8,218 nt of DNA from an uncultured Veillonella sp. (GTDB lineage Bacteria > Bacillota > Negativicutes > Veillonellales > Veillonellaceae): positions 1 through 8,218 of the forward strand of contig URPV01000055.1 of NCBI GenBank assembly GCA_900549805.1. The letters run 5' to 3'. How positions within the stretch are numbered: the stretch's first letter is position 1; each line of letters opens with the position of its first letter. Shown here piece after piece: positions 1-7,260 of the stretch. The position numbers and the translations under genes are program-made. The notes below the pieces were generated by a model. It saw nothing but the letters and a program-made list of their open reading frames with translations. It was not told the DNA's origin and did not search any database.

Positions 1-927
1 GTCCTTACCAAAGGCCCCATAGGATTTCTCCTTCCAGGACTCATCATCCTCGTCTACTTAGCAATTCAAAAAGACCTAAAGGAAATACTCCATCTACACC
101 TGATTACTGGGATGATTATTGTCTTATTACTAGGTGGAAGTTGGTACTATTATATGTATGCCTACCATGGTCAAGACTTCATAGATGTTTTCCTCGGTGT
201 ACATAATTGGCTACGAGCAACTGTTTCTGAGCATCCGAGATTCAATGTCTGGTACTATTATTTAGTGATTACTCTTATCGCCTTATTCCCATGGACCATT
301 CTTCTTCCCAAATTTCTATACCAAAATCGGAAAGTCTGGTTTCATAATACAAGTTTTCACTCTTTTTTAGCCGTCTGGGCTACTATAGTCATCCTCTTCT
401 TTTCCTGTATGGCTACCAAATACGACACCTATACCTTTCCCGCTTTAGCACCTATGGTTATACTCATTGCCATTCTTTGCCAAGAGAAAGCAAGGCTAAT
501 TTATAAATTAGGCTTTGCTATAGCCCTTATTTATTGTCTTTTAACCATGCTCTTAGCCATCCCTCTTATGAATAATGCTGCCGCTACTAAAACAGGTTAT
601 TATATCAGCCACAATATAGATCCTAATGCCTTAGTCATTAGTGGCCAAGGGAAATACCGAGTATCGACAACCTTTTATGGCAATCATGATGTCTATAAAC
701 TCTTACCACCCAAGGATAAAGCGCCTGATATAACTGCCATTTCTTGGAATGCAAAGCTAGTCATGCCCATGATCTCAGCTGATAGACTCCCTAAGGATAA
801 AGAAATATTCTTACTAACCGATAAAAACATAGAATCTCAAACAGTGCTGGATTTATTAAAACAGCATACATGGCAATTAATCATGACCACCGACGAGGGG
901 TCTATCTATCAATTAAAATCTTACTAA
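1..927 (+). CDS. ArnT/GT39-like integral membrane glycosyltransferase, C-terminal part (5' end outside window)
   Basis: The reading frame is open from base 1, giving 308 visible residues before TAA at 925-927; the start lies upstream. The fragment opens with LTKGPIGFLLPG, the conserved loop and membrane segment of ArnT/PMT-family (GT39, GT-C fold) transferases. It continues with HGQDFIDVF and VHNWLRATVSEHP (visible residues 56-79) and TKYDTYTFP (139-147), all typical of bacterial ArnT-like proteins. Several hydrophobic helices are followed by a soluble C-terminal domain of about 130 residues. Known family members move a sugar from a polyprenyl-phosphate donor to lipid A, other glycolipids or protein on the outer face of the inner membrane. 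The exact sugar and acceptor cannot be read here, so arnT is not assigned. The ATG at base 112 is internal to the protein. The gene converges on the liv operon and shares a terminator with it. Confidence 0.88.
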   Translation, partial: VLTKGPIGFLLPGLIILVYLAIQKDLKEILHLHLITGMIIVLLLGGSWYYYMYAYHGQDFIDVFLGVHNWLRATVSEHPRFNVWYYYLVITLIALFPWTILLPKFLYQNRKVWFHNTSFHSFLAVWATIVILFFSCMATKYDTYTFPALAPMVILIAILCQEKARLIYKLGFAIALIYCLLTMLLAIPLMNNAAATKTGYYISHNIDPNALVISGQGKYRVSTTFYGNHDVYKLLPPKDKAPDITAISWNAKLVMPMISADRLPKDKEIFLLTDKNIESQTVLDLLKQHTWQLIMTTDEGSIYQLKSY

Positions 928-962
928 TTGCTACTACTAATGCTATAAATTGTCTCTATATA

Positions 963-999
963 AAAAAGCAGCTAGGATTATTTATCCTAGCTGCTTTTT
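963..999. terminator. Bidirectional Rho-independent terminator between convergent genes
   Basis: A 16-bp perfect stem (963-978 with 984-999) encloses a 5-nt loop, TATTT. Its core is GCAGCTAGGAT pairing with ATCCTAGCTGC. An A-run (962-967) on the left and a T-run (995-999) on the right provide a U-tract in either direction. It lies 35 bp after the glycosyltransferase stop and 23 bp after the livF stop, so it can end both transcripts. Confidence 0.93.
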
Positions 1000-1022
1000 A
1001 AGGGGGCATTTATTGAGAAATC

Positions 1023-1736
1023 TTATTCTACGCGGCCGCCCAAGTAGGCTTCCAGAACGCGAAGGTCATGGCGCACCTCTTCAGCAGAGCCGTCCAAAAC
1101 CATTTTCCCAGTTTCCAAAACATAGGCATAGTCAGCGATTTTCAAGGCTTGCCGTACGTTTTGTTCAACCACCAAAACGGTTGTCCCCTCTTGGCTAATT
1201 TCCTTGATAACTTCAAAGATTTCATTCACCACCAAAGGGGCTAACCCCATGGATGGTTCGTCCAAGAGTAAGAGCTTTGGCCGGGCCATAAGGGCACGAC
1301 CGATAGCCAACATTTGTTGTTGGCCACCGGATAAGGTCCCCCCCAATTGATAGGACCGTTCATCCAAGATTGGGAACCGTTTGAAGACCTTTTTAATATC
1401 TTCTTCAATACCGGCCTTATCCTTACGGATATAAGCGCCCATTTCCAAGTTTTCATAGACGGTCATATCTTGGAGAATTTGACGGCCTTCTGGAACCAAG
1501 GAGATACCAGCTTTTACAATCTCATGGGTTTTGAGCTTATTCAAATCTTGACCCAAGAAGGAAATAGACCCTTCGCGCGCTTTTACAAGACCCGTAATGG
1601 TCCGCATAGTCGTAGATTTACCAGCCCCGTTGGCACCGATGAGGGATACAATTTTTCCTTCTGGCACACTTAGGTCGATGGATTTCAATGCTGTAATGTT
1701 GCCGTAACCAGATACGACGCCTTTAAGTTCTAACAT
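1023..1736 (-). CDS. livF: LivF, branched-chain amino-acid ABC transporter ATPase
   Basis: This is a 237-residue ATP-binding subunit, the usual LivF length. Visible motifs are Walker A GANGAGKST (34-42), signature LSGGQ (135-139) and Walker B LLLLDEP (155-161). Two family-typical features set it apart from LivG: VPEGR (81-85) in place of a canonical Q-loop Gln, and VEQN (190-193), with Gln where most ABC ATPases have the switch His. The C-terminus ends LEAYLGG, as in other LivF proteins. It should pair with LivG on the cytoplasmic side of LivHM and power import. Only one base separates its ATG from the livG stop, and its AAGGAGG ribosome-binding site is formed by the last livG codons, so translation is probably coupled. 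It is the last gene of the operon and is followed by the shared terminator. The family is sure; the exact amino acid carried is inferred from gene order. Confidence 0.96.
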   Translation of the reverse strand: MLELKGVVSGYGNITALKSIDLSVPEGKIVSLIGANGAGKSTTMRTITGLVKAREGSISFLGQDLNKLKTHEIVKAGISLVPEGRQILQDMTVYENLEMGAYIRKDKAGIEEDIKKVFKRFPILDERSYQLGGTLSGGQQQMLAIGRALMARPKLLLLDEPSMGLAPLVVNEIFEVIKEISQEGTTVLVVEQNVRQALKIADYAYVLETGKMVLDGSAEEVRHDLRVLEAYLGGRVE

Positions 1737-1737
1737 G

Positions 1738-2496
1738 TTAATCCTCCTTCCCTAAGTAAGCTTCAATAACTTCTGGGTTATCTTGAATTTCTTGTGGCGT
1801 TCCTTCGGCTATTTTTTTACCAAAGTTGAATACTACCAAGCGGTCACAAATATTCATCATAAGATTCATATCGTGTTCAATAACGATTACGGTAATACCG
1901 AGGTCGCGAATCTTACCGATCAGCTGACGGAGAGATTCCGTTTCACTATCATTCATACCTGCCGCTGGTTCATCCAACAGAATCAACTGTGGATGAGTCG
2001 CTAAGGCACGGGCGATTTCAAGGCGCCGTTGTTTACCATATGGTAAGGAGGTCGCTACTTCGTTAGCATCCGCTTCAAGGCCAACCAATTTGAGAAACTC
2101 ATAAGCAATGCCACGACAACGTTCTTCTTCTACCCGTTGGCGCTTAGTCCTTAAGAAGGAGGCTAAAACACCAGAACCAGTCCGACAGTGCATGCCTGTA
2201 AGAACGGTTTCCAAGGCTGTCATAGAGCCGAAGAGACGGATATTTTGGAAGGTACGTGCTATCCCCATTTCTACTGTGCGGTGAGGTTTAACGCCAACAA
2301 CGGACATGCCGTCAAAGACGATTTCCCCTTCCGACACTGGGAATACGCCTGTAATCAAGTTGAAGAGGGTCGTTTTACCAGCCCCATTTGGACCGATAAC
2401 TCCATACACCTCCCCTTCCTTTACGCTAAAGGTGATACCAGTCAAAGCGGCTACACCACCAAAGCGTTTAGAAACTTCATTCAATTCTAATAGCAT
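1738..2496 (-). CDS. livG: LivG, branched-chain amino-acid ABC transporter ATPase
   Basis: This is a 252-residue ABC ATPase. Motifs in order are Walker A GPNGAGKTT (35-43), Q-loop ARTFQNIRLF with Gln84, signature LPYGK (151-155) followed by QRRLEIARAL, Walker B LILLDEP (171-177) and switch His208 in IEHDM. The LPYG form of the signature and the PAAGMN stretch after Walker B are hallmarks of LivG, so the unusual signature is normal for the family and not decay. It is expected to form the ATPase dimer with LivF beneath LivHM. The start is firmly placed: GGAGGTGAT (2500-2508), a long match to the 16S anti-Shine-Dalgarno, lies just before the ATG and overlaps the livM stop codon. The gap to livM is 11 bp and to livF 1 bp. 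Confidence 0.96.
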   Translation of the reverse strand: MLLELNEVSKRFGGVAALTGITFSVKEGEVYGVIGPNGAGKTTLFNLITGVFPVSEGEIVFDGMSVVGVKPHRTVEMGIARTFQNIRLFGSMTALETVLTGMHCRTGSGVLASFLRTKRQRVEEERCRGIAYEFLKLVGLEADANEVATSLPYGKQRRLEIARALATHPQLILLDEPAAGMNDSETESLRQLIGKIRDLGITVIVIEHDMNLMMNICDRLVVFNFGKKIAEGTPQEIQDNPEVIEAYLGKED

Positions 2497-2507
2497 GGTA
2501 TCACCTC

Positions 2508-3506
2508 CTATTTTTCGTCTTCATGAGCCCGTTTATAGGCTTCGAAACGTTCTGTCAAAACTTGAGTTTCAGGAATTTTAGGATCCTTATGAAGGCCCAA
2601 CTTACGTGCAATCTTAGCAGTTAAGGATTCTGTCAAAATACCATTTGGACGGAAGGCCATAAGAACTACCAAGAGAAGGCCGTAAATGATATCCCGGTAA
2701 TCGGATAAGAAGCGAAGAACTTCTGGCAAGAGTGTGAGGACGAAGGAGCCCAAAAGAGAACCCCATACTACATCGGAACCACCGAATACTGGATACAAGA
2801 GAATTTGTACAACCTTATGGTAGCCAAAGTCAGTTGGGTTAATGAAGTGAGTAATATGGGCATAGAGACCACCGCCTACACCGGCCATGAAAGCACCCAC
2901 AACGAAGGACAACATCTTATAGTAAACTACGTTAATGCCCATGAGTTCTGCTGCATGATCATCCGCCTTAATAGCTGCGAAGGCACGACCAATGCGGCTA
3001 TTGCCGATACGTACGCAAAAAGCGATGATGAGGATCAAGACAATGAGCAGAATAAGGATGGTCAAGAGGTTAGCTGATGCTTGTACATCCATGCCATCAA
3101 AGTCTACAGAGTAAAGGAAGGATGTCAATTTTTGTGGGATGGAAGGAATCCCGGACAAGCCCAAAGCACCATTGGTTACATCCATATTAAGGATGATAAC
3201 CCGTACTACTTCACCAAAGCCCAAGGTGGCAATAGCTAAATAGAGACCTTTCAAACGGGTGGTTGGCAAGCCGATGATAACCGCCGCCAAGGCTGCTACT
3301 AAACCGCCGATGATGATAGCGATAATAATAGGCACATCAGCCTTGAGGGATAAGAGGGCTGCCACATAAGCGCCAATACCCATAAAGCCCGCAGCCCCCA
3401 AGGAAAGCTGACCAGAAGACAAGGTAAAGTAAAGGGAAATACCAAGGATAGCATTGATGATCATAAACATCACTACTTGGAGGTAGTAAGGATTGAAAAT
3501 ATCCAT
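2508..3506 (-). CDS. livM: LivM, branched-chain amino-acid ABC transporter permease
   Basis: This is a 332-residue polytopic permease of the BPD_transp_2 (LivM) type. The N-terminal stretch LSSGQLSLGAAGFMGIGAY (29-47) is the family's most recognisable motif. A cytoplasmic EAA-like loop (about 172-197, IGRAFAAIKADDHAAELMG) should contact the ATPases, and YPVFGGSDVVWGSLLGS (238-254) is the late conserved loop. It forms the inner-membrane channel with LivH. After RPNGI (286-290) it carries about 40 hydrophilic, charged residues ending in HEDEK, a longer tail than in many LivM proteins. The ATG overlaps the livH stop by one base (TAATG), and an AAAGGAGGT site lies upstream inside livH, which points to coupled translation and matched amounts of the two permeases. 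Confidence 0.95.
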   Translation of the reverse strand: MDIFNPYYLQVVMFMIINAILGISLYFTLSSGQLSLGAAGFMGIGAYVAALLSLKADVPIIIAIIIGGLVAALAAVIIGLPTTRLKGLYLAIATLGFGEVVRVIILNMDVTNGALGLSGIPSIPQKLTSFLYSVDFDGMDVQASANLLTILILLIVLILIIAFCVRIGNSRIGRAFAAIKADDHAAELMGINVVYYKMLSFVVGAFMAGVGGGLYAHITHFINPTDFGYHKVVQILLYPVFGGSDVVWGSLLGSFVLTLLPEVLRFLSDYRDIIYGLLLVVLMAFRPNGILTESLTAKIARKLGLHKDPKIPETQVLTERFEAYKRAHEDEK

Positions 3507-4387
3507 TATGGACGACCTCCTTTATCTTTGGAACCAAAGAGACCTTGTGGTCTCCAGAACAAGAGAATGATAATGAGGCCAAAGGCCACTGCATCCCGGT
3601 AAGAAGAAGCACCGTAAGCAACGGTGAATACTTCCGCTACACCCAAGATGAAGCCCCCTACCATAGCCCCTGTAATATTGCCAAGACCGCCGAGGATCAA
3701 TACGGCAAGCCCCTTAAACACGATGATGGAACCCATCATAGGTTCAATCGCATCGAAGGAGAGGCCTACTAGGACACCGGCAGCAGCACCCAAGGCAGAT
3801 GCGAGCATAACGGTTACAGAAATAACACGAGTCGCATTGATCCCTAAGAGGGCTGAGGTTTCCGTAGACAGGGATGTGGCTCGAATTGCTTTACCAATTT
3901 TGGTCTTCTTAATCAAGATATTTAAGATAATCATGAGAAGGACGGATACGCCCAAGCCAATGATTTGTACCATAGAAATCTTAAAGATACCAAAATCAAA
4001 TGGTGCTGCGGAAAGGGTGCCACCGAAGGTCCGTGTTTGTGGCCCCCAAATGAGGAGGGCCAAGGATTCCAAGAAGATGGATACACCGATTGTAGAAATA
4101 AGTGGCGCCAAGTGTGATACTTTTTTGCGACGCAAAGGACGAAGTGCAAAGACTTCTAATAAATAGCCGAGAATGGCCCCTACTATCATGGCAACGATGA
4201 TGGCAACAAAGATGTTCATTTGGAAATTTACCACCATAAAAAGACCAACGAAGGCACCTATCATAAAGATGCCTCCGTGAGCCATATTGATGATGTCCAA
4301 AACACCGAACACCAGTGTCAACCCGATTGCAATGACAGCGTATAAAGAACCGAGCGTAAGCCCGTTAACTAATTGCTGTAAAAACAC
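3506..4387 (-). CDS. livH: LivH, branched-chain amino-acid ABC transporter permease (GTG start)
   Basis: This is a 293-residue permease with the LivH N-terminus FLQQLVNGLTLGSLYAVIA followed by GLTLVFGVLDIINMAHGG (22-39), which is diagnostic for this subunit. An EAA-like cytoplasmic loop spans 165-188 (GKAIRATSLSTETSALLGIN), a LAVLILGGLGNITGAMVGG segment lies around 227-245, and the protein ends after FWRPQGLFG. It is mostly hydrophobic and should form the membrane channel with LivM. The start codon is GTG (4385-4387), supported by alignment to LivH N-termini and by an AAGGAGT site at 4397-4403. The spacer is rather long, about 9-10 nt. The gap after livK is 36 bp with no terminator-like hairpin. 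Weak initiation here could help keep permease levels below those of the binding protein, but this is inference. Confidence 0.95.
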   Translation of the reverse strand: MFLQQLVNGLTLGSLYAVIAIGLTLVFGVLDIINMAHGGIFMIGAFVGLFMVVNFQMNIFVAIIVAMIVGAILGYLLEVFALRPLRRKKVSHLAPLISTIGVSIFLESLALLIWGPQTRTFGGTLSAAPFDFGIFKISMVQIIGLGVSVLLMIILNILIKKTKIGKAIRATSLSTETSALLGINATRVISVTVMLASALGAAAGVLVGLSFDAIEPMMGSIIVFKGLAVLILGGLGNITGAMVGGFILGVAEVFTVAYGASSYRDAVAFGLIIILLFWRPQGLFGSKDKGGRP

Positions 4388-4423
4388 GAGATTGTCACTC
4401 CTTATTAAATTGATTGGCTAAGA

Positions 4424-5593
4424 TTATTTAGTCAATGGTTGGTATTCCCCACCCTTAATTTGAAGAACTTGCAAGTCCATCTTAGGGTCGCGATGTTCAG
4501 TGAATGCGAACTTACCAGTTACACCAACAAAGTCTTTAATGTTAGCCAATGTATTACGGAAGAGTTCGCGAGCCTTAGTTACATCGTCGCCTGGTTTAAT
4601 ACCAGCTTGTTTAATAGCTGCTTCGAAGAGGTATACTGCATCGTAGGATTGTGCTGCAAATTGGTCTGGATCTTTACCATATTTATCATGGTAAGCCTTT
4701 TTGAAGTCTTTAACCTTTTGGTCGTCCTTGTTAGGGAACCATGGTGTACCAACGATAGCACCATCAGCTGCAGAGCCAGCAGTCTTGATGAATTGTGGAC
4801 TATTAAAACCATTAGAACCGATAACAGGTTGATTCATACCCATTTCGCGCATCTTTTTCATGATGAGGGAACCTTCTTGATAGAGGGCTGCCACCACGAT
4901 TACATCTGGTTTAGCTTGTTGGATCTTAGTTAATTGTGCAGAGAAGTCAGTGTCTTTGTTAGCAAATGTTTCGGTTGCTACGATTTGAACACCTTCTTTT
5001 TGCAAAGTATCTTGTGCAATTTTGTTTACAGATACCATTTGGTCATCATTATTGGAGTACAAGACAGCTGCTGTTTTGTAACCCAAAGTTTTATGAGATT
5101 GAACGATAGCTTGTTGTACAGCATCTGCTTCTGGAACAGCATTGCGGAAGATGTATTCACCAATATCAGTGATACCATTTGCTGTTGTAGAAGTACCAAG
5201 TGCTACTACTTTTTGTTGGTTAGCGATTGGACCAGCTGCGAGCATAGAGCCAGAGAACATTGGGCCGATAACGCCTACAACACGGTCTTTAGAGATAACC
5301 TTATTCATAGCGTTGATAGCCTCGTTCTTATCACCTTTAGTATCTTCTACTTGAAGGTTGAGTTTAACAGAGTCAGATTGACCATTAATTTGTTCAACTG
5401 CTAGTTCTGCACCATTTTTAATGGATTCGCCGTAAGCGGCACCAGAACCGGAAGTAGCAGTCAAAAGAGCGATTTTCACGCCATCTGCCTTGTCAGCATT
5501 GGAGGAAGAGGAAGAGCCACAACCGGCAAACCCTACCGCCATCACACCAACCATGGCAATAGAAAGCATTTGTTTCCAAAGAGATTTTTTCAT
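4424..5593 (-). CDS. livK: LivK/LivJ-type branched-chain amino-acid binding lipoprotein
   Basis: This is a 389-residue substrate-binding protein of the Peripla_BP_6 / Leu-Ile-Val receptor family. The N-terminus (MKKSLWKQ, hydrophobic core, then VGFAGC) is a lipoprotein signal with lipid-acceptor Cys25, followed by a Ser-rich linker. The mature part begins with VKIALLTATSGSGAAYG (39-55), the usual first strand and ligand loop. GVIGPMFSG (107-115), GTSTTA (133-138) and QSYDAVYLFEAAIKQAG (315-331) follow in family order. It should be anchored to the outer face of the inner membrane and deliver amino acids to LivHM. The exact ligand cannot be read. The start chosen is the ATG at 5591-5593, because AGGTGG lies 7 nt upstream (5601-5606) and the signal peptide begins there. 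A TTG at 5618-5620 would add nine residues without such support. It is the first gene of the operon. Confidence 0.94.
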   Translation of the reverse strand: MKKSLWKQMLSIAMVGVMAVGFAGCGSSSSSNADKADGVKIALLTATSGSGAAYGESIKNGAELAVEQINGQSDSVKLNLQVEDTKGDKNEAINAMNKVISKDRVVGVIGPMFSGSMLAAGPIANQQKVVALGTSTTANGITDIGEYIFRNAVPEADAVQQAIVQSHKTLGYKTAAVLYSNNDDQMVSVNKIAQDTLQKEGVQIVATETFANKDTDFSAQLTKIQQAKPDVIVVAALYQEGSLIMKKMREMGMNQPVIGSNGFNSPQFIKTAGSAADGAIVGTPWFPNKDDQKVKDFKKAYHDKYGKDPDQFAAQSYDAVYLFEAAIKQAGIKPGDDVTKARELFRNTLANIKDFVGVTGKFAFTEHRDPKMDLQVLQIKGGEYQPLTK

Positions 5594-5614
5594 GGAACAC
5601 CCACCTATCTTTCT

Positions 5615-5631
5615 GCACAATACATTTGTGC
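5615..5631. promoter_or_regulatory. Perfect 6-bp dyad in the livK leader (possible operator or RNA hairpin)
   Basis: GCACAA (5615-5620) and its exact complement TTGTGC (5626-5631) flank five bases. The dyad lies about 20-35 nt downstream of the expected transcription start and 9 bp upstream of the livK ribosome-binding site. It could be a protein-binding operator or a small 5'-UTR hairpin. The stem is short and no regulator is identified. Confidence 0.4.
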
Positions 5632-5656
5632 GCCATACAAAATTAAATACTTTTTA

Positions 5657-5685
5657 ATTATGCGTGTTTTATGTCTAATAGTCAA
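5657..5685 (-). promoter_or_regulatory. Sigma-70 type promoter of the livKHMGF operon
   Basis: Read on the minus strand, -35 TTGACT (5680-5685) and -10 CATAAT (5657-5662) are separated by exactly 17 bases. Each hexamer differs from consensus by one base. The flanks are A/T-rich on both sides. Transcription would start near 5650, leaving a leader of about 57 nt before the livK ATG. Confidence 0.8.
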
Positions 5686-5766
5686 CCTTTTTAAGCCTAT
5701 AAAGCCCTAAATTACGCCATTCTCATTATTATTTTTTACCCTTCCCCCCATTTTTTAGTGATAGAT

Positions 5767-5807
5767 AAAAAAAGGCCCCCACCCTGGCTAAACCAGAATG
5801 GGGCCTT
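5767..5807 (-). terminator. Rho-independent terminator of accC
   Basis: A G/C-rich stem pairs 5772-5779 (AAGGCCCC) with 5800-5807 (GGGGCCTT), then, after a small bulge and mismatches, 5784-5787 (CTGG) with 5793-5796 (CCAG). On the minus strand the stem is followed by seven T's (complement of 5767-5773). It lies 22 bp past the accC stop and isolates accC from the liv promoter downstream. Confidence 0.9.
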
Positions 5808-5829
5808 AAGACAGGGCCGAACTCCTATA

Positions 5830-7185
5830 TTAGTTGTGTTCGTGAGGTACGCTCTCGTAGATTGGCAAGCGATTCTTTACGAATTGTGTATCGATATCAC
5901 CCGTGCGGTACTTGTAGTCAGATAAGACTTTTTGGTGTAAGGAAACAGTGGTCTTTACACCATCGATGCGGAACTCCTTAAGGGCCCGTTCCATAATTTT
6001 AATAGCATCACCGCGGTTACGGCCATAGACCAAAACCTTAGCAATCATGGAGTCATAGTATGGTTGGATGGATAAACCTGCTGTTACACCGGAATCGAAA
6101 CGAACTCGAGGGCCAGAAGGTTCATGCAAAAAGGTGATGAGACCAGGAGATGGCAAGAAGTTATTATCAGGGTCTTCTGCATTGATACGACATTCAATAG
6201 CGTGGCCCGTAAAGCGTACATCCTTTTGTACAAAGTCCAAAGACTCACCAGCAGCAATACGGATTTGTGTCCGCACCAAATCAACGCCTGTTACCAACTC
6301 CGTAACACCATGTTCTACTTGGATACGAGGGTTAATTTCCATGAAGAAGAAATCATTGGTAGCCAAGTCCAAGAGGAATTCTACGGTACCTACGTTGGAA
6401 TAGTGAACGGACTTAGCAGCCTTAACTGCCAATTGCCCTACCCGTTCCCGCATTTCGTCTGTCAAAGCGATGGATGGAGATTCTTCAATCAATTTTTGGT
6501 TGCGCCGTTGGATAGAGCATTCCCGTTCACCCAAGTGCAGTACTTCACCATAGTTATCGGCTACGATCTGCACTTCAATGTGGCGGGATCGAGCAATATA
6601 ATGTTCAAAGTAGTACTTAACCTTGAGTATATCTACCTTGTACTTAAGGATATCGATCAGTTCTTCTTCATTGTTAGCTACAGCCATGCCCTTACCGCCG
6701 CCACCAGCAACTGGTTTCAAGATAACTGGGTAGCCTACTTCACGAGCTGCTTCGATAGCTTCTTCATTGGATGTCAAGGGATCAGACCCCTTGGACATAG
6801 GAATACCGGATGGCACCATGGATGCACGAGCTACGTCCTTGTCGCCGACCAACCGAATGGTATCAGGGTTTGGCCCAATCCATACCATACCGTTGTTAGT
6901 AATCATTTCAGCAAAATCAGCGTCTTCAGAGAGGAATCCATAGCCAGGGTGAACCGCATCAGCTTGTGCATCCAAAGCTGCTTGGAGAACGGCTTCTTTA
7001 TTGAGGTAAGAGGACAGAGCATCTGCTGGGCCTACACAAATAGCATAGTCAGCCAACTGTACATGCAAGGCAGTTTCATCGGCTTCGGAATAAATAGCAA
7101 CCGTTTCAATATCCAATTCTTGGCAAGCACGAATAATACGAACCGCGATTTCGCCGCGGTTGGCAATCAAAATACGTTTGAACAT
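5830..7185 (-). CDS. accC: Biotin carboxylase (acetyl-CoA carboxylase subunit AccC type)
   Basis: This is a 451-residue cytoplasmic ATP-grasp enzyme, close to the 449 of E. coli AccC. It uses ATP and bicarbonate to carboxylate biotin on a carrier protein. The N-domain starts MFKRILIANRGEIAVRI; HPGYGFLSED is at 79-88 and the glycine loop GGGGKGM at 161-167. Aligned from memory to E. coli, catalytic residues are kept: Lys116, Lys157, His202, Lys231, Glu269, Glu283, Asn285, Arg287, Glu291, Arg333. Oddities are a tandem heptad (178-191) replacing a normally longer B-domain stretch, Gly293 where VEHPVTE has Pro, and GSDPL lacking a usual Gly. ATG 7183-7185 has AAGGG seven bases upstream (7193-7197). 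It has its own promoter and terminator and no accB beside it. A pyruvate- or other acyl-CoA-carboxylase subunit is a possible alternative, since no carrier or carboxyltransferase gene is in view. Confidence 0.92.
   Translation of the reverse strand: MFKRILIANRGEIAVRIIRACQELDIETVAIYSEADETALHVQLADYAICVGPADALSSYLNKEAVLQAALDAQADAVHPGYGFLSEDADFAEMITNNGMVWIGPNPDTIRLVGDKDVARASMVPSGIPMSKGSDPLTSNEEAIEAAREVGYPVILKPVAGGGGKGMAVANNEEELIDILKYKVDILKVKYYFEHYIARSRHIEVQIVADNYGEVLHLGERECSIQRRNQKLIEESPSIALTDEMRERVGQLAVKAAKSVHYSNVGTVEFLLDLATNDFFFMEINPRIQVEHGVTELVTGVDLVRTQIRIAAGESLDFVQKDVRFTGHAIECRINAEDPDNNFLPSPGLITFLHEPSGPRVRFDSGVTAGLSIQPYYDSMIAKVLVYGRNRGDAIKIMERALKEFRIDGVKTTVSLHQKVLSDYKYRTGDIDTQFVKNRLPIYESVPHEHN
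6613..6654 (-). repeat. Tandem 21-bp degenerate repeat inside accC (2 copies, in frame)
   Basis: Two adjacent 21-base units encode DILKYKV (residues 178-184) and DILKVKY (185-191). Both begin GATAT; they differ at synonymous positions (ATC/ATA, CTT/CTC), and the last three residues are permuted. It falls in the ATP-grasp B-domain between the glycine loop and the FEHYIARSRH segment. The divergence suggests an old duplication, or chance similarity in a lysine-rich stretch. Confidence 0.6.
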
Positions 7186-7260
7186 GAGTCTTCCCTTCTA
7201 TATATAGGTCATAGATTATTACCAGTAAATAGACTGAGCCTGAGCTCTCTTATACTCTCC

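Noticed and set aside
1738..2496. Non-canonical LPYGK signature in LivG and Gln in place of the switch His in LivF as signs of dead ATPases
   Set aside because: Both are normal features of the LivG and LivF families and the Walker motifs are intact.
3624..4166. A 180-codon plus-strand open frame opposite livH
   Set aside because: Proline-, threonine- and lysine-rich translation without any family motif; fully antisense to a conserved permease.
4934..5404. Plus-strand open frames opposite livK, including one with many Cys and Phe
   Set aside because: Antisense to a well-supported binding protein, and no plausible ribosome-binding site or domain.
5594..5620. TTG start giving LivK nine extra N-terminal residues
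   Set aside because: The extension (MCRKIGGCS) precedes the lipoprotein signal, whereas ATG at 5591-5593 has a good ribosome-binding site and begins the signal peptide directly. The TTG also lies within the leader dyad.
6613..6680. Compensated frameshift as the cause of the odd AccC segment (another frame gives SISLSTR, resembling the E. coli sequence)
   Set aside because: That alternative frame meets a stop after seven residues, while the annotated frame is an in-frame 21-base repeat; the resemblance is probably chance.
7219..7247. Small repeats in the accC leader (TTAC/GTAA and GAGC/GCTC mini-dyads, doubled TGAGC)
   Set aside because: Arms of only four or five bases, expected by chance; no riboswitch-like or terminator-like structure could be built.
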